The notes under the pieces are model-generated. The model had not been told where the DNA came from, searched no databases, and saw only the letters and a program-made list of their open reading frames with translations. The position numbers were made by a program, and so were the translations under genes. Shown in pieces: positions 37,886 to 49,551 of a DNA stretch of 64,000 nucleotides (position 1 is its first letter; each line of letters starts with the position of its first letter). Source of the stretch: Ignelater luminosus (lineage: Eukaryota; Arthropoda; Insecta; Coleoptera; Elateridae); assembly GCA_011009095.1 (NCBI GenBank), contig VTPC01002314.1:32617-96616 (forward strand). The letters are read 5' to 3'.

Positions 37886-39513
37886 AACCAGAGCTGGGTG
37901 GATTGCATTACTCAGTAATGTAATTACTAATGCCAATTCTTTTAGAAATGGCATTTTAAGAATAAAAGTAATGGTAATAAGTAATGGGAAGATTTTAGAC
38001 AGTAGTTGGTAATGGAAACGGATTCCCGTGGACGACAAAGTCGGAATGATGATGACGATATTTTGTAATATACAGAATATCGCATAGTGACATTGAGTGT
38101 ATATTTAATGAGAAAAAATGTATTTTAAGTTCTTTAACATTTACTAAATAAATGATTGTCGTTATACAGGATGTTAAAAAACTACTGTCGAAAGCTCCAA
38201 AGGCGTGTGTACTCATGAAAATAAATAAAAAGTCTATGTATTTTTCGGACCAACAATTTATTTAACAGAAAAAGTTACGCTTGCATTTTTCCCGTAGAAT
38301 GCATAATCTTCTAATAAAATTGGATATTTCAAAATCTTTCAAATTGAACGACTTATACGTAGTAAAGTCATACGTTGTGGAAAACAAGAAGCGGTTATTC
38401 GCATTGCATCGCATTTCTCGATAGAATAAACCTACTTTGTCCTGTAGCTTTCTTCCCTAAAATGCACCGTTTTCAAGATACAAATTGTCGAAATTACTTG
38501 TTTTTAAATAAACTTTGGCACGCTGTATCTCGAAAACAACGCACTTTAGGGAAAAAGATACATACATCGCAAAGTAGGCTTAATTTTTGTAGAGGAATGC
38601 GATGCGAATAATTATATCATGTTTTTGAGACGATGCATAACCTTACAATGGGCCGTTGAATTTGAGAGATTTTGAGAAATATAATTCTACAAAATGATAC
38701 ATTCTGCGGGAAAATGCAAGAGTAACTTTTTTATGAAAACCATTGTTAATGTTGAAAATCGAAAAAATTTCCTACTTTTTCAGTGGCGTAACAATCTTCT
38801 TTAGAGTAAGGGGTCTCTGATTAGGATATCAAACACAAAACTACGTAAAGCAGTAGACACCTAGGAGTACCAAGTAGAAGATTTCGTACCGATATCTCAC
38901 CTTGTTCTTGAAATATTGAAACAGAAACAAGAAATTTTTAATAAAACCTCGACACCCTGTATTTCGGAAACTGTGTATTTCTGGACACATGTTTGTATAA
39001 ACTTTTTTATACTTATTTGAGTCTACACACCCTTAGAGTTTTCAACACTATTTTTTAATACCCTGTATATGAAGATGTTCAAAATTGCCATTCATTTAAT
39101 AAATTTTCTTTGTTTCTCACAAGTATATTATGTAGGCTATAAAAAATTAAGTAACTTAACCGAATGCCAACGCTTACAATTTATGTACAGTTACCATGAC
39201 CGCTAATTAGTTTCTTCAATTACTTAATATAATATTAGTTTAGTCAGTCAGATTAGTTTAATCGTCTCATGCGATTGACGATTTATTGACAACTAAATCG
39301 TAATCGTTAATCGTTAGTTCGACTATGATTTTCCCAACACTGCATACAAAATACACAAGCAGTGTCACAAGTAATTGATTTATCGATTACCAATCACGTG
39401 GCAATGGGTAATGGCATGACTCATTATTGTAAGTAATGGAATTGATAAGTAATTACATTACATGTATTAAAAGTTATTGGTAATGGTAATGCATTACTTT
39501 TAGTAAGTAACTC
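37886..39513. repeat. Probable degenerate hAT-type repeat split by a foldback MITE
   Basis: The left part (37886-38162) starts CAGAGCTGGGTGG and is rich in AGTAATGTAATTACT-like words. The right part (about 39355-39513) has the same words in mirror-image order (AAGTAATTACATTACATG, GGTAATGCATTAC) and stops near CTCCCTTCTAG. The foldback element at 38165-39067 sits between them. The ends are only loosely inverted and I found no matching 8-bp duplication, so element limits are approximate. Confidence 0.4.
38165..39067. mobile_element. 903-bp foldback MITE with long inverted arms
   Basis: It starts TACAGGATGTTAAAAAACTA and ends in the imperfect reverse complement ...TTTTTTAATACCCTGTA, flanked by TA on both sides (38163-38164 and 39068-39069). 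The similarity continues far inward. The left arm (about 38165-38490) pairs with the right side (about 38510-38760 and 39000-39067) through blocks such as TTGCATTTTTCCCGTAGAATG against CATTCTGCGGGAAAATGCAA. The right arm has about 230 extra bases (38765-39000), including an internal ACACCCTGTATTTC end-like sequence. There is no transposase frame. A transcript would fold into a hairpin. Confidence 0.8.
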
Positions 39514-39975
39514 CCTTCTAGTTTCTTAATCTGAAATCTAATTTAGTGTATATTATGTTATTTAAGTCTGATTTACTTATACTTTTGACACTAATAGACC
39601 ACTTACATAATAAATAACAGTAAGTTATATTCTAATCATAATATTAGCAATTCTATCCTAGAATTTTATGCAATTTCACTACACATCAACATAATATAGT
39701 TGTCGTTTGGAAGTAACGCTTTATCTTGATGGCAATTCAAAATTGTAAGAAGTGTTTTTATTACTGTATTCTGTGTGTTCAATACATAATTGTGCAATAA
39801 ATGCATAAATCACTTATGTTGAGTTGAGTTCCGATTTGAAGTTTCTATTGACCTTTAAATATACAATTTTTGATATTTGCAAAGGTGTAAATAGATAATG
39901 TCAGTTACCAATGTTTTTTCATACTAGGTTATCAGACAAGTTAACAAAACACCCTACTGATTTATACCTTTTCAA

Positions 39976-40017
39976 CTTCAAATTGGGAATAATCAATTTT
40001 AAGTTGAGAACAGTCAG
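39976..40017 (-). repeat. Two inverted copies of a 21-bp repeat unit
   Basis: Positions 39976-39996 and 39997-40017 read, on the minus strand, as two units of the TTGATTRTTCYCAATTTGAA-type 21-bp repeat found six times in direct orientation at 40152-40277. They face that array in inverted orientation about 135 bp away. Confidence 0.75.
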
Positions 40018-40151
40018 CTTTACAACCTATACGTAAATGAGGCATTTTTATTTATTAATTACACTTATTGTTATTATCGTAGTTAAATATGACAGTTCAT
40101 AGTTATTACAACTGATAGCAGATTGTTTAATCTGATATTTGTTAGTCTCAG

Positions 40152-40277
40152 TTGATTGGTCTCAACTTGAAATTGATTATTACCAATTTGAAAGTGTTTG
40201 TTCCCAATTTGAAAATGATTATTTCCATTTTGTAATTGATTGTTCCTAATTTGAAATTGATTGTTCTCAGTTTGAAG
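40152..40277 (+). repeat. Minisatellite: six tandem 21-bp units
   Basis: Six consecutive 21-bp units with consensus close to TTGATTRTTCYCAATTTGAA plus one base fill 126 bp exactly. Individual units vary at a few positions. Together with the inverted copies at 39976-40017 they could form a snap-back structure. GTTAACAAAACACCC (about 39940-39953) on the left and GGGTGTTTTAACT (40391-40403) on the right look like inverted outer ends of a small element holding both arrays. Confidence 0.8.
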
Positions 40278-40404
40278 TTGATAAGGTAGGTGTATGTAGA
40301 CAGTAGTAATTTGATAGTTTATGATAAGCCATGCAACTTCTAAATATTTGAATAGGTAAATTGTTTCCGATCCATTAAGTTTAAAAAACGGGGTGTTTTA
40401 ACTA

Positions 40405-43400
40405 ATTATTCTATTATTATGAAATCTTAAAGGTACATTAGGTTTTTAGAACAGATCGCCGTACCTGTAAACTATTCTTTCAAAAACTGGCTTATGAAAA
40501 ACTATAATAAGAATGGGAAAGTATTGCTAGAAGCTAAAATTTAATAAAATGTACAATTTCTTTACGATTTCTGCATTTACATTCGTTTTGACCTTAAACA
40601 ATGATAATTGCCACTAAAAGTTTATTAAATAATTTAAATGTAGTCTAGTTTTTAAATCCAAAAGACAAAATATGCAAGTTTTCAATGTGTTTTCAAAATT
40701 TTTAATTATTTGAGTTAGACAGAGAAATGAAAATCTACTTTATTCCCTAGGGAATAAAAAAATGTTTTCATGAAGATTATTGGTATTGCACTATTTGTCT
40801 GAAATAATTACATATTTCTCTAAGGAGATTTATTTGTTTGGTTCAGACAGTTTGCCTTACACTAGATTCTATTTATTCAATAAAATGGCTGATGGTGATT
40901 TTTCTGAGCTCATTTTAAAATTATTCCTGATTTGCTCATTGTCACTATCTAATTGTTTGACCTTATTAGGGTAACTAGTAAATTACATAGATACATACTT
41001 ATGTTTGGCTTGAACTTTAGTAGCTTTACTTTCACATAACATGAACGATCATATCTTTCCTGACACCATATATTGTGTTTTGTATAACTCTTTTGTATTG
41101 ATTTCCATTTCTTTGCTTCTCATGCGATGTAGAATTCTAATTTGAAACATTATGAAGAAAATCTTTGATAATATAGGATTTAACCGGGTAAATCATTTAT
41201 GGTCTAAGCGTTCTTACGCTACTGATGTTTTATTTTCAATAATTGTAACTGTATGTTTTCACGCGAAATTAAAACACATCTAATGCATGCCCTTCAAAAA
41301 GAAAAAAAATGTAAAGTTTTTAGGGTACTAACAGAATCGACTTTTACTCTTTTATGAATTTTTATTTTTCATTTTTCATATCCAACCACTTTGTTGGTTT
41401 TTCCGATACGTTTGATTCAAATAGATGTTATCTGCCAAAGTTTGATATTTCAGATTTTTGCAGAAAATATAATTTCTATTACTGTTAGCCCTTTTTTATT
41501 ATTTTTGTCTCACAATCAATATCGTCACAATGGTATTATCACCACAATACAATTTGCAATCTTTAAATAAAACCACCTTTTATCACGAAACTAGATTAGT
41601 AGTGCACAAGTATGAATAAGGCTATTTTTAGCAGTGACAAGTCTTTTTATGAAAACCCTGCTTTTTAGTAATCCAATTTTAATATAAAGTACACATGTAG
41701 TAGACCAATATTTAAATGAGTATAACTGAATTGATTAGATCTATATAATTTGCAAACAATAAAATGAGCATTATTTAACAAAAATTACACATAATAAATT
41801 TGAAAGATTCATGATTCACAGAATAAGAATTACAAATGAGGGGTTAAAGAAATCTGCTCATATACATACACCTTTTCTTTTAATTTCTTATTTGAAAACC
41901 TGTGTTTTCAATGATTATCCAATGATTCCAACTTCTTGTAGCTTGCATATATTTGCATATTTATTAATGCTTGGAAACAATGAGTAAGTACCTAACTTAT
42001 AATTTCATTAACGTCTATCATATTATTATTGAAACCAAACTGCTTTTAAAAGATTACACTTTCTAATGCAATTTTACCCTCAACGACGTCTTGACCTAAT
42101 TTCATTATGATTAACCTAATTTCTGTGTTCATGAATTTATTTTATAACTGTAGTTAAGTCATTATCTTCATGTTGGCCGATTTTATTATGTTGTGGGATC
42201 TAACCTAACGATTCATTCATTCTCTATAAAGAGGAATTAGCATTTTATATTATCGAAATGCGCTTAATTTTATGCTAATCAGTAGTTTTTGATAGGTTTA
42301 CCTTTGTCACGTCTCGGCGTGTAAACTAGCATCAATTAACACAGCGAAAAAACGCTAATTGGTCTCTTTTTCGGTTTATAGATGAAATGTGAAAGCAGAA
42401 ATTCTTCTTCCTCCCAGCCTACTTTCTTAGTTCTTTCATATCATGCCTTGTGTGTGCATATAGTGTGTTCGTTTTGTATTTAATGATTACTACACGACAG
42501 TATTATGCTTTCCACATTTTAAACACACCGGTGACTGTTATATTCTTTATTCTCAAGCAGTTTTTTTTTGTTTGTTCACCTATGTGTGTCACATATCTAA
42601 TGGCTTATTATAGCAATTAATGTTTTGCTTCGTTAGGTTTTATTGTTAAACTTGTTTGTTATTCGAAATGATTGCAGAAATGAAAACTTCCTTTTTATGC
42701 AAAATCTAAGAACTTTTAATTGGAGTCTCTAATTTCTCTTTTGCTCTTAGATTACTTTCAATTATTTATACAGTATTACATATGTACTTTTACAGTTTGT
42801 AAAATTAAAAATAAACAACCATAATTAGCTACAATATAAAAGTCGTATTCGTTGCTATATCATTTTACGCTACAAAATTACATAATTTGATCATCCAGTT
42901 TGATGAATTAAATTCCAAATTGTCAACGTCTATTTAAACTAAAAAATAAAAAGTTTCTTTAAGCTTTTTTTGACTAATCTAAATCATGAACTATCCCTAA
43001 AACTTTTGATGTATTTCCCGCCTTTCAAGACTACCGCACTTATAATTATAAGTGTACAGTTAGTTGTTCAGTTTGATTATTACCTAGGGTTCATTGGGTT
43101 TTGTTGACTCCCAGTTTACAAGCCTAGTTTTATAAAAAGTCGTTATTCTACCAATAGTCGATAAATTAACGACTTTTTAGACGAATGCTATTTATAAATT
43201 ATAAGCAGTATTACCGTTATTTGATGACACACCATTAAATATGGTTAAAATAACGCTAGCTCTTAGATCACTCAACAATATTTGAAAAGTAACAGAAATA
43301 GAAACGCAAATTTTTCGAGATTTTGATGGAATTGGAAAGTTGCGTCGGTGAGTTCTAAATGCAAAAATTGACTTTTTACATGTAGCAAAGAAATGGGTAG

Positions 43401-46400
43401 ATATTTTCGTTATGCTAATGATATCTTCTTTTATATTAGAAGGACAGTTCAAAAAGCACTGTAGGTTATCTAGAGAACTGTCCGAAAAATATTCCTCCGT
43501 GGAAAAAGATCAATCTTTCAGGTATCTAGATAGAATATTTATCGCAATCATTTTACCTCCGGCGAATCATCCCGAATGTAATTTCTGTAGGTTGCCACAA
43601 TTCTTCAAAATCATCAAAAGTCTTTATCCCCACTCCCAAGTCTACGTTCTGACATATCAGGACTATTTTTCAACTAATGTTTCTTATTCCATTTCACTGG
43701 CAAATTCAAGGTGGTTGTCTAAAAAGTATTTTCCAGAAATCAAGCCCTGGATTTTTGCTACAACTACAAAACCTTCATTTACTTCGTATTGATTATCATC
43801 TTATTTGCTTCACATCAGTCGCACTTTGAATGATGAAACTGCTTTACGAAAAAAAATGGAAACTCTTAGAAATGCCGGTTTGTGTGTATTGTATCTTGCC
43901 TGCATTTCCTGTACTGTTCCGTAACCATAGCAAGAAAGTGTGTATTCCCAAATTCCAATATTTCATTTGAAGGTTTCCTTCTATAGATTAAAGAACATAC
44001 ATTTTTCGGTAGGACTGCAAAGAATAGAATTCTAGGACCATTTTGGACACTGGCTTGTGAAAGGCATCGAGATGTTTCCTTCCCGCTTTTTATTCACAAG
44101 AGATTTCTCAATAGTCTCTGTCGCAGAAACTTAGTGCATATAGCAGAAAAGCGGTTCTGAGCCTTTTAAAGATTTTGAAACATCATATTGACAAGTTTTT
44201 TTTTTTTACTTTTCTAAATAACAATTTTGGGCGGAATAAGTTACTTTCAAGTCAGGATCAGATTTAACGTATTGAACATTGTGCTTTAATAGAGTAAGAA
44301 TGAACAATCCACATTTTTACGTTTTAACAAGTGTTTTCAAGTTTGAACTCGCCTTTGTACATTTAGGAAATGTACCAAACTGTCTCATTTAGACTTCTCT
44401 TTTTTATTCCTCAAAAGAAGATCCCAAAGCAACTTCTATGCCGCAGTGTACGCTTGAATGCACATCACTTGTAATGCCCAAACTATCAAGTTTTTGCTGT
44501 ATATTACTTTGGCTTTGAATCGCCAAAAAGTGCTTTCAGAGAATCTCTTACTGTCTAAAAGTGTGCACATTCCTAGTACCAAGTTCTGCTTAATATTATA
44601 AAGTTCTATTTACTACTCCAGATTTCTGCCATAACCCTTTACAACTTTATTAAGTACTGTCATATACTGCCTTAGTACTTTCAGATGTTAAGTACTGAGC
44701 GTTCATGCACCAATGCTGTTAAGTTCTGTTCAAATTAATTTGATTTAGTTCAAGATTCTCCTATTGGTAGCCATAGATGGACTTCGGTAGTACTTGGCAG
44801 GACTTGTTAGTACTTGGCAAGATGGTAATACTTATCAGGAGCTGGTAAAACTTGCCAATATAGTATTGAACAAGACTTGGCCGGGCAATAAAAGACAATA
44901 CTTGTCGGGATCATTCTCTAATAAAACTTTTTTTCAATTTAAATAAAGTACCGTCAAATCCTGTGTTAGTACCGCCAAGTACTTTCAGGTTCTGCCAAAT
45001 ACTTTCTTAAGACCTATCAAGGTTTTGTACATATACTACCTACTACCACCAGCGAGAAGCCTCCATGAATGATTTCATAATTGAGTTTCTGCAATACTAC
45101 CAAAAAGCCACACAAGCCAAAGAGATATGCAGGCGTCACATGTGTAACTCTAGAAATTTTTTGATTTTGTAGAATTGTACCTTCCGGTCGTTAATATATC
45201 TGATCATTTTTTTATCTTTCAAAATAAGGTTTATTATGGGGGTAGACATATAACTTGGGACACCCTATATATATATATGGCTTAGCATTGGTGATAGCAA
45301 AAGACAGTTTTCGTTAACATAGGCCACTTTTTTATCCTCAATTCAAATGTGAAAACAAAATTCGAATATCATAACCTGCTTTGAGAATGGCGAAAAGTAA
45401 TTTTTTCTAAGAGCAACATCTGCTCATAACTTTCTTATTTGAAGAGCTGCCTAGTAACCTAAAAATCATTATTTACTACAAATTTAATATGCAATAACAT
45501 AATACACTTAGTTTTCTGTCAAGCTTTACCGTTTTTGGCAAACATGATTTTTTGATAAATCCATAGCAATATTTGTAAAACTCATACAATATCCTTTTCT
45601 GGTAATTCATGGCATTCCATTACAAAAAAATAAAGTGCATGGCATTTGTCGGAAACAGTAAAGTTTAACAAGAAACGAAGTAGGCCATGTCATTGCAAAT
45701 TCAATTTCTAGTAGTAAATGTAAAAAATAGTTTTTAGATAGTCACGAAGGTACTGAGTTTAGGTGCCGGAGAAGCCCAGTTAAGAAGCTATGAGCATTTA
45801 GGTTAGAGGTTAGGTCAAAATCTAAGAAACACGTAATTTTTTTGGCTGCTAAAATACCCACAAGTGAGGCCTGTCCAGCAGTGATTTTGCAGTTTCACAT
45901 AAAAGCACTCATTCAATTTGAATGAAACTAATGTGAAAACACTTCTTACAGCAAACAATGAAAAAATGATATAAGAGTTAATTTACTCCCGTTTTCATTT
46001 CTTCAAAATTGTTTCCAGCTAAATTTCCAAATTTCTTTAAAGTCAAATATTTCTTTAAGGAAGAGAAACTATCAGAATTTTCTCCAGCTCTTTAAGTAGA
46101 ATCTTCAGTGGGTAAGTTCAATATAATGTATCACAATCAGAATATTGCCATTAAGGCAAGATGAATTGTAAAATTTCAGAGTATAATTGGTGCAAATACA
46201 TTATATTAAATAAAATTAAGAAAAAAAGTAAGTGTCAAAATAGAAAAGGAATTGGACAAAAAGTCAGGTATCATAATACAGACGGTACAATGAAACTGAG
46301 AAGAAAAAATCAAGGACAAAATAGAAACTAAAATAGAGAGGAAAGAAAGAAAACAGGAGAGAAAACTAATGAAATGATGGTATACATAGTATGCAAACTA

Positions 46401-48530
46401 AAGACAGAGCACAAAGCATAACAGCAAAAAACAGACAAAGGTAGAGAAGCGAAATGCCAAATGTTAAACCAAAAATATTGAACTTGCTCCTTTTTGATAA
46501 AAGGATGGATTATAGTATCGCAATTAATAACAAGAAATTGTTTTTACTTACATTAAAGAAATTTTGGAATTTAGTTTTTAGTGAAATCCTGGAAACAATG
46601 GATTATTTTGAAGAAATGAAAACAGCAGTAAATTAACTCTTAGCATTTCTGAGATACAGCATTAGAAATAACAACAAGGTATCACGGAATCTAAACATCT
46701 TTGCATAGTTTGTAATTTTAATTCATGTTAGATTACAGATTTATTGCTTCATGTCTATGAAGACTACAAAAGAATGCTTTATTGAAAAAAAAACTATTGT
46801 TTGTTATATCTTTAGCTACTTGACTTCAATCATGTCTGAAGGAATTTTTCAGATACACAAAAGTTAAAACATCATAAAGCTTTTTGATTCAAATGTAACA
46901 GTTCTTCTTCTCGCTACAGTTTTCTTCATCAACTTAGGCTCCGTAAAGTCTAGCAGTTTGTTATGCTATTACATAGTATCTTCATATGCTCTGTCTCTCT
47001 TTCTTGATGTAAGAATAGTTCATGTTGTAGTCTTCAATGCTGCCGCAAACGTTATGAACAGTACTGCATATAACCCAGGTCTTTAAATTATCAACTTGAA
47101 ATGTGCACCTATGGCTTTTAAAGAAAGTTATGGATTATCTTAAAAGATTTTGAATGATTAATTCTTGCATATTATTAATTAAACAGGATTTTAATTTTAG
47201 GTACCCTAAGAAAAAGAAAAACAATGCATTTATAAGGTTAATCACCACTTGAGGTTTAAAAGATTCAAAGTGGTAAAGTGGTGAATAACTTTATAAATCC
47301 ATTTTTAGTACATTTATGAAACTGATTGAATATTAAAATAAAAAACAACTGTGTATATTACAAACAAATATTATTTAACTTTTAGTTCAAGTAAGACCTA
47401 CGTATGTGTAGGCAAATCTTTGTGTTAAAGATTCTTAACTTTATTGGCAAAAATATAAAGTGCATGAATATTTGAAAAGTTTTACATGCCAGTATTTAAC
47501 TTTATGCTTTTTCAAGTATGTAATATGGAAAATTATGACCTGTAATTGCAGGAAGTACACTGGAGAATAGGACAATGACAAAGAGTCTAGTTGTTTACAA
47601 CAAAAGGTCTGGTACAACTTTTGATTTTACAAAGTTTTGCAGTTTTGCTTTATTACCTCTGTAAGTTAAATATTGAATGACATTAACCATCACTTGGAAG
47701 ATATTTCTGTTCTGGATGCTTTTCTCCTTCATTTCTGCTAGTTTATTAACATCTCCTGAAGAAGCCCACTTGTTAATTCATCTAATCTATATTTCAAGAA
47801 CTAATGGAAACTTTATAATTAATACAGCCTTTAATATTTATTTCATGGCCAACTGTTACAAGGTTGAATGACTCTTACAAACTCTTCATTTTAATCTCTT
47901 ACAACTTCTTTGTTTGAAATTGCATAAAAATTATACCTAACAGATAATCTTGTGAAACTGGAAGCTCTTTAAAATAGTATACATAAAAATAATTGTTATT
48001 GACAGTTTACAGCCCATTTATATAGAACATCATTGATTAATTGAGTTAAATTGATTAGATTAAATATTCTGCTTCGTTTAAAAGTTGTATGTAATCATTT
48101 TAAGGTCAACAGACATTTTCAAAAATATTTTATAACGTATTGAAATTTAGCTAGTATAATAGTAGAACTTATTGTTGGTTACTTTATATGACCATTATAA
48201 AGTGTAGGATAAGGAAGTTAATTTTAAATCCAGCTATAAAAACAATAATGCAATTGGGAATAAAATGAGTTCTATGCCCTCATTAATTTCTTAAATGAAC
48301 TCTAAAGGATAATGATGCATGTAATGTTTCTAAACCCAGTGATGCAGGCAGAAATTACATAGACAGAAGTATCATACAGAAGGGCATTTTAGTGTATTCA
48401 GATATGCCAACCAATTTATTAAATTTTTAAATTTTCTTCATCCTGTATTTAAAAACAAAATTGGCCATAATTAATTAGTTAACAATAGTTTTTAATAAAA
48501 TAAATATGTAATTAATTTTACTTCCTCTAG
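40405..48530 (+). other. Right part of the large canoe intron
   Basis: This is mostly unique AT-rich DNA. Recognised pieces are the AGTACTTGGCA-type repeats at 44620-45010 and a possible transposon end with GGACACCCTATATATATATA (about 45259-45278). A 126-codon open frame at 43412-43792 has no recognised domain. The stretch ends with the acceptor CTTCCTCTAG (48521-48530). Confidence 0.5.
44620..45010. repeat. Degenerate AGTACTTGGCA repeats in both orientations
   Basis: AGTACTTGGCAGG and AGTACTTGGCAAG occur near 44790-44825, with related AATACTTRTC words to about 44910. Reverse-complement forms (CCGCCAAGTACTTTC, CTGCCAAATACTTTC) follow near 44970-45006. More diverged AAGTACTGTCA and TTAGTACTTTCAG words lie to the left, about 44650-44695. 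This looks like a decayed foldback or minisatellite. Confidence 0.5.
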
Positions 48531-48830
48531 GATTTGGAGTTTCATGGGGTGATGCGATTTTATTTTCAAGACTCAGGACAAAAGGTGGCGACAAAATGTA
48601 TTAGGGTGGCTTCAGACGCAACCGTTGAAGACGTGATAGGAACATTAATAGAGAAATTTAGACCTGATATGCGTATGTTATCGTTGCCTTCTTATGCCTT
48701 ATATGAAATACACGAAAATTGTCCTGAGAGGCGGATGGCTCCCGATGAAAAACCACTTCTTGTACAACTTAATTGGCATGTTGATGATAGGGAAGGAAGG
48801 TTTCTATTAAAAAATATCGATGAGAAAACG
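48531..48830 (+). CDS. cno: Canoe/Afadin, exon encoding Ras-association domain 1
   Basis: Exactly 100 codons lie between acceptor CTTCCTCTAG and donor GTAAGT (48831), phase 0 at both ends. The translation begins DLEFHGVMRFYFQDSG and continues with TKCIRV, EKFRPDMRML and QLNWHVDDREGRF, nearly invariant between insect Canoe and vertebrate Afadin. This is the first Ras-association domain, a ubiquitin-like fold that binds active Ras/Rap1 and helps recruit the protein to junctions. It joins in frame to the N-terminal exon 25.7 kb upstream and to the exon at 48894. Confidence 0.96.
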
Positions 48831-48893
48831 GTAAGTATGAATGATACAGTTTATCAATTATATTTTATCTTGATTCTTTTGCTTCTTTTGCAG

Positions 48894-49050
48894 AATAACT
48901 CGATAGATTCACACGATTCAAATGCTAGTTTTAGAAGAAAATTATCAAAAAGAGAAAAGAAGCAGTTAAAAAAACAAGAAAAATTACAAAGGATGAAAAG
49001 TGAAAATGGAAAAAATAAAACGGATGGTGTAGCGGAAAAGTTATATTCAG
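48894..49050 (+). CDS. cno: Canoe/Afadin, exon encoding the basic linker
   Basis: This 157-bp exon runs from acceptor TTCTTTTGCAG (48883-48893) to donor GTTAAT (49051), phase 0 in and phase 1 out. It encodes NNSIDSHDSN followed by a Lys/Arg/Glu-rich segment, FRRKLSKREKKQLKKQEKLQ, equivalent to the charged linker between the two Ras-association domains of Afadin. The preceding intron is only 63 bp. The intron has no in-frame stop in this frame, so a retained form would simply add 21 residues; that is a sequence observation, not evidence of use. Confidence 0.93.
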
Positions 49051-49112
49051 GTTAATCTCATTATAATTTTTTTATAAGTAGTGAGACTAATTCTGCAATT
49101 GTTTTATTTTAG

Positions 49113-49238
49113 AATTACCTGAAACGTCGTTTACGAGGTCAATTTCAAATCCTGAAGCTGTCATGCGAAGACGAAGGCAGCAAAAATTAGAAAGAAAATT
49201 ACAACAATTTAGATCAAAAGATGGTGGGCCCGATACAG
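49113..49238 (+). CDS. cno: Canoe/Afadin, exon with the conserved ETSFTRSISNPEAVMRRRRQ segment
   Basis: This 126-bp exon follows acceptor TTTTATTTTAG and ends at ACAG|GTAAAT (donor 49239), phase 1 in and out. It encodes LPETSFTRSISNPEAVMRRR followed by RQQKLERKLQQFRSKDG, which closely matches the conserved link before Ras-association domain 2 in the family. It is flanked by introns of 62 bp (49051-49112) and 64 bp (49239-49302). Confidence 0.95.
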
Positions 49239-49302
49239 GTAAATGGAAATTATTGTTATGAATAGAATTTTTATGGTATTTAGTTGATTTATTTCTTTCT
49301 AG

Positions 49303-49551
49303 GTGGCACTTTAAAGATTTATGGTGAAGCATTATGTAGAGATGTACCGTATAAGACTCTTCTCCTATCCATCAGGGATACTGCAGGTGCAGTAGTTCGT
49401 GAAATGTTGGATAAGTATGGTTTACATAAAGCTGATCCCTCACAGTGGTGTTTAGTGCAAGTTACTTCGCTACCTGGAACACCTGATTCCGAATATGTAT
49501 TGGACGATGATGAATGCCCTCTTTCGATTTTAATGACATCACCTAATACTA
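49303..49551 (+). CDS. cno: Canoe/Afadin, exon encoding Ras-association domain 2
   Basis: This 249-bp exon runs from acceptor ATTTCTTTCTAG (49291-49302) to ACTA|GTAAGT (donor 49552), phase 1 in and out. It begins GGTLKIYGEALCRDVPYKTL and ends around YVLDDDECPLSILMTSPNT, the second Ras-association domain of Canoe/Afadin. The five exons together give 315 complete codons, only the N-terminal part of a protein that usually continues with FHA, dilute and PDZ domains. Those exons were not found here and should lie beyond the next intron. Confidence 0.94.

Noticed and set aside
43412..43792. 126-codon open frame inside the large canoe intron
   Set aside because: Looks somewhat protein-like but matches no family I know and has no supporting structure; a chance frame cannot be excluded.
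45259..45278. TATATATA run
   Set aside because: Short microsatellite; only the neighbouring GGACACCC was kept as a possible transposon end.
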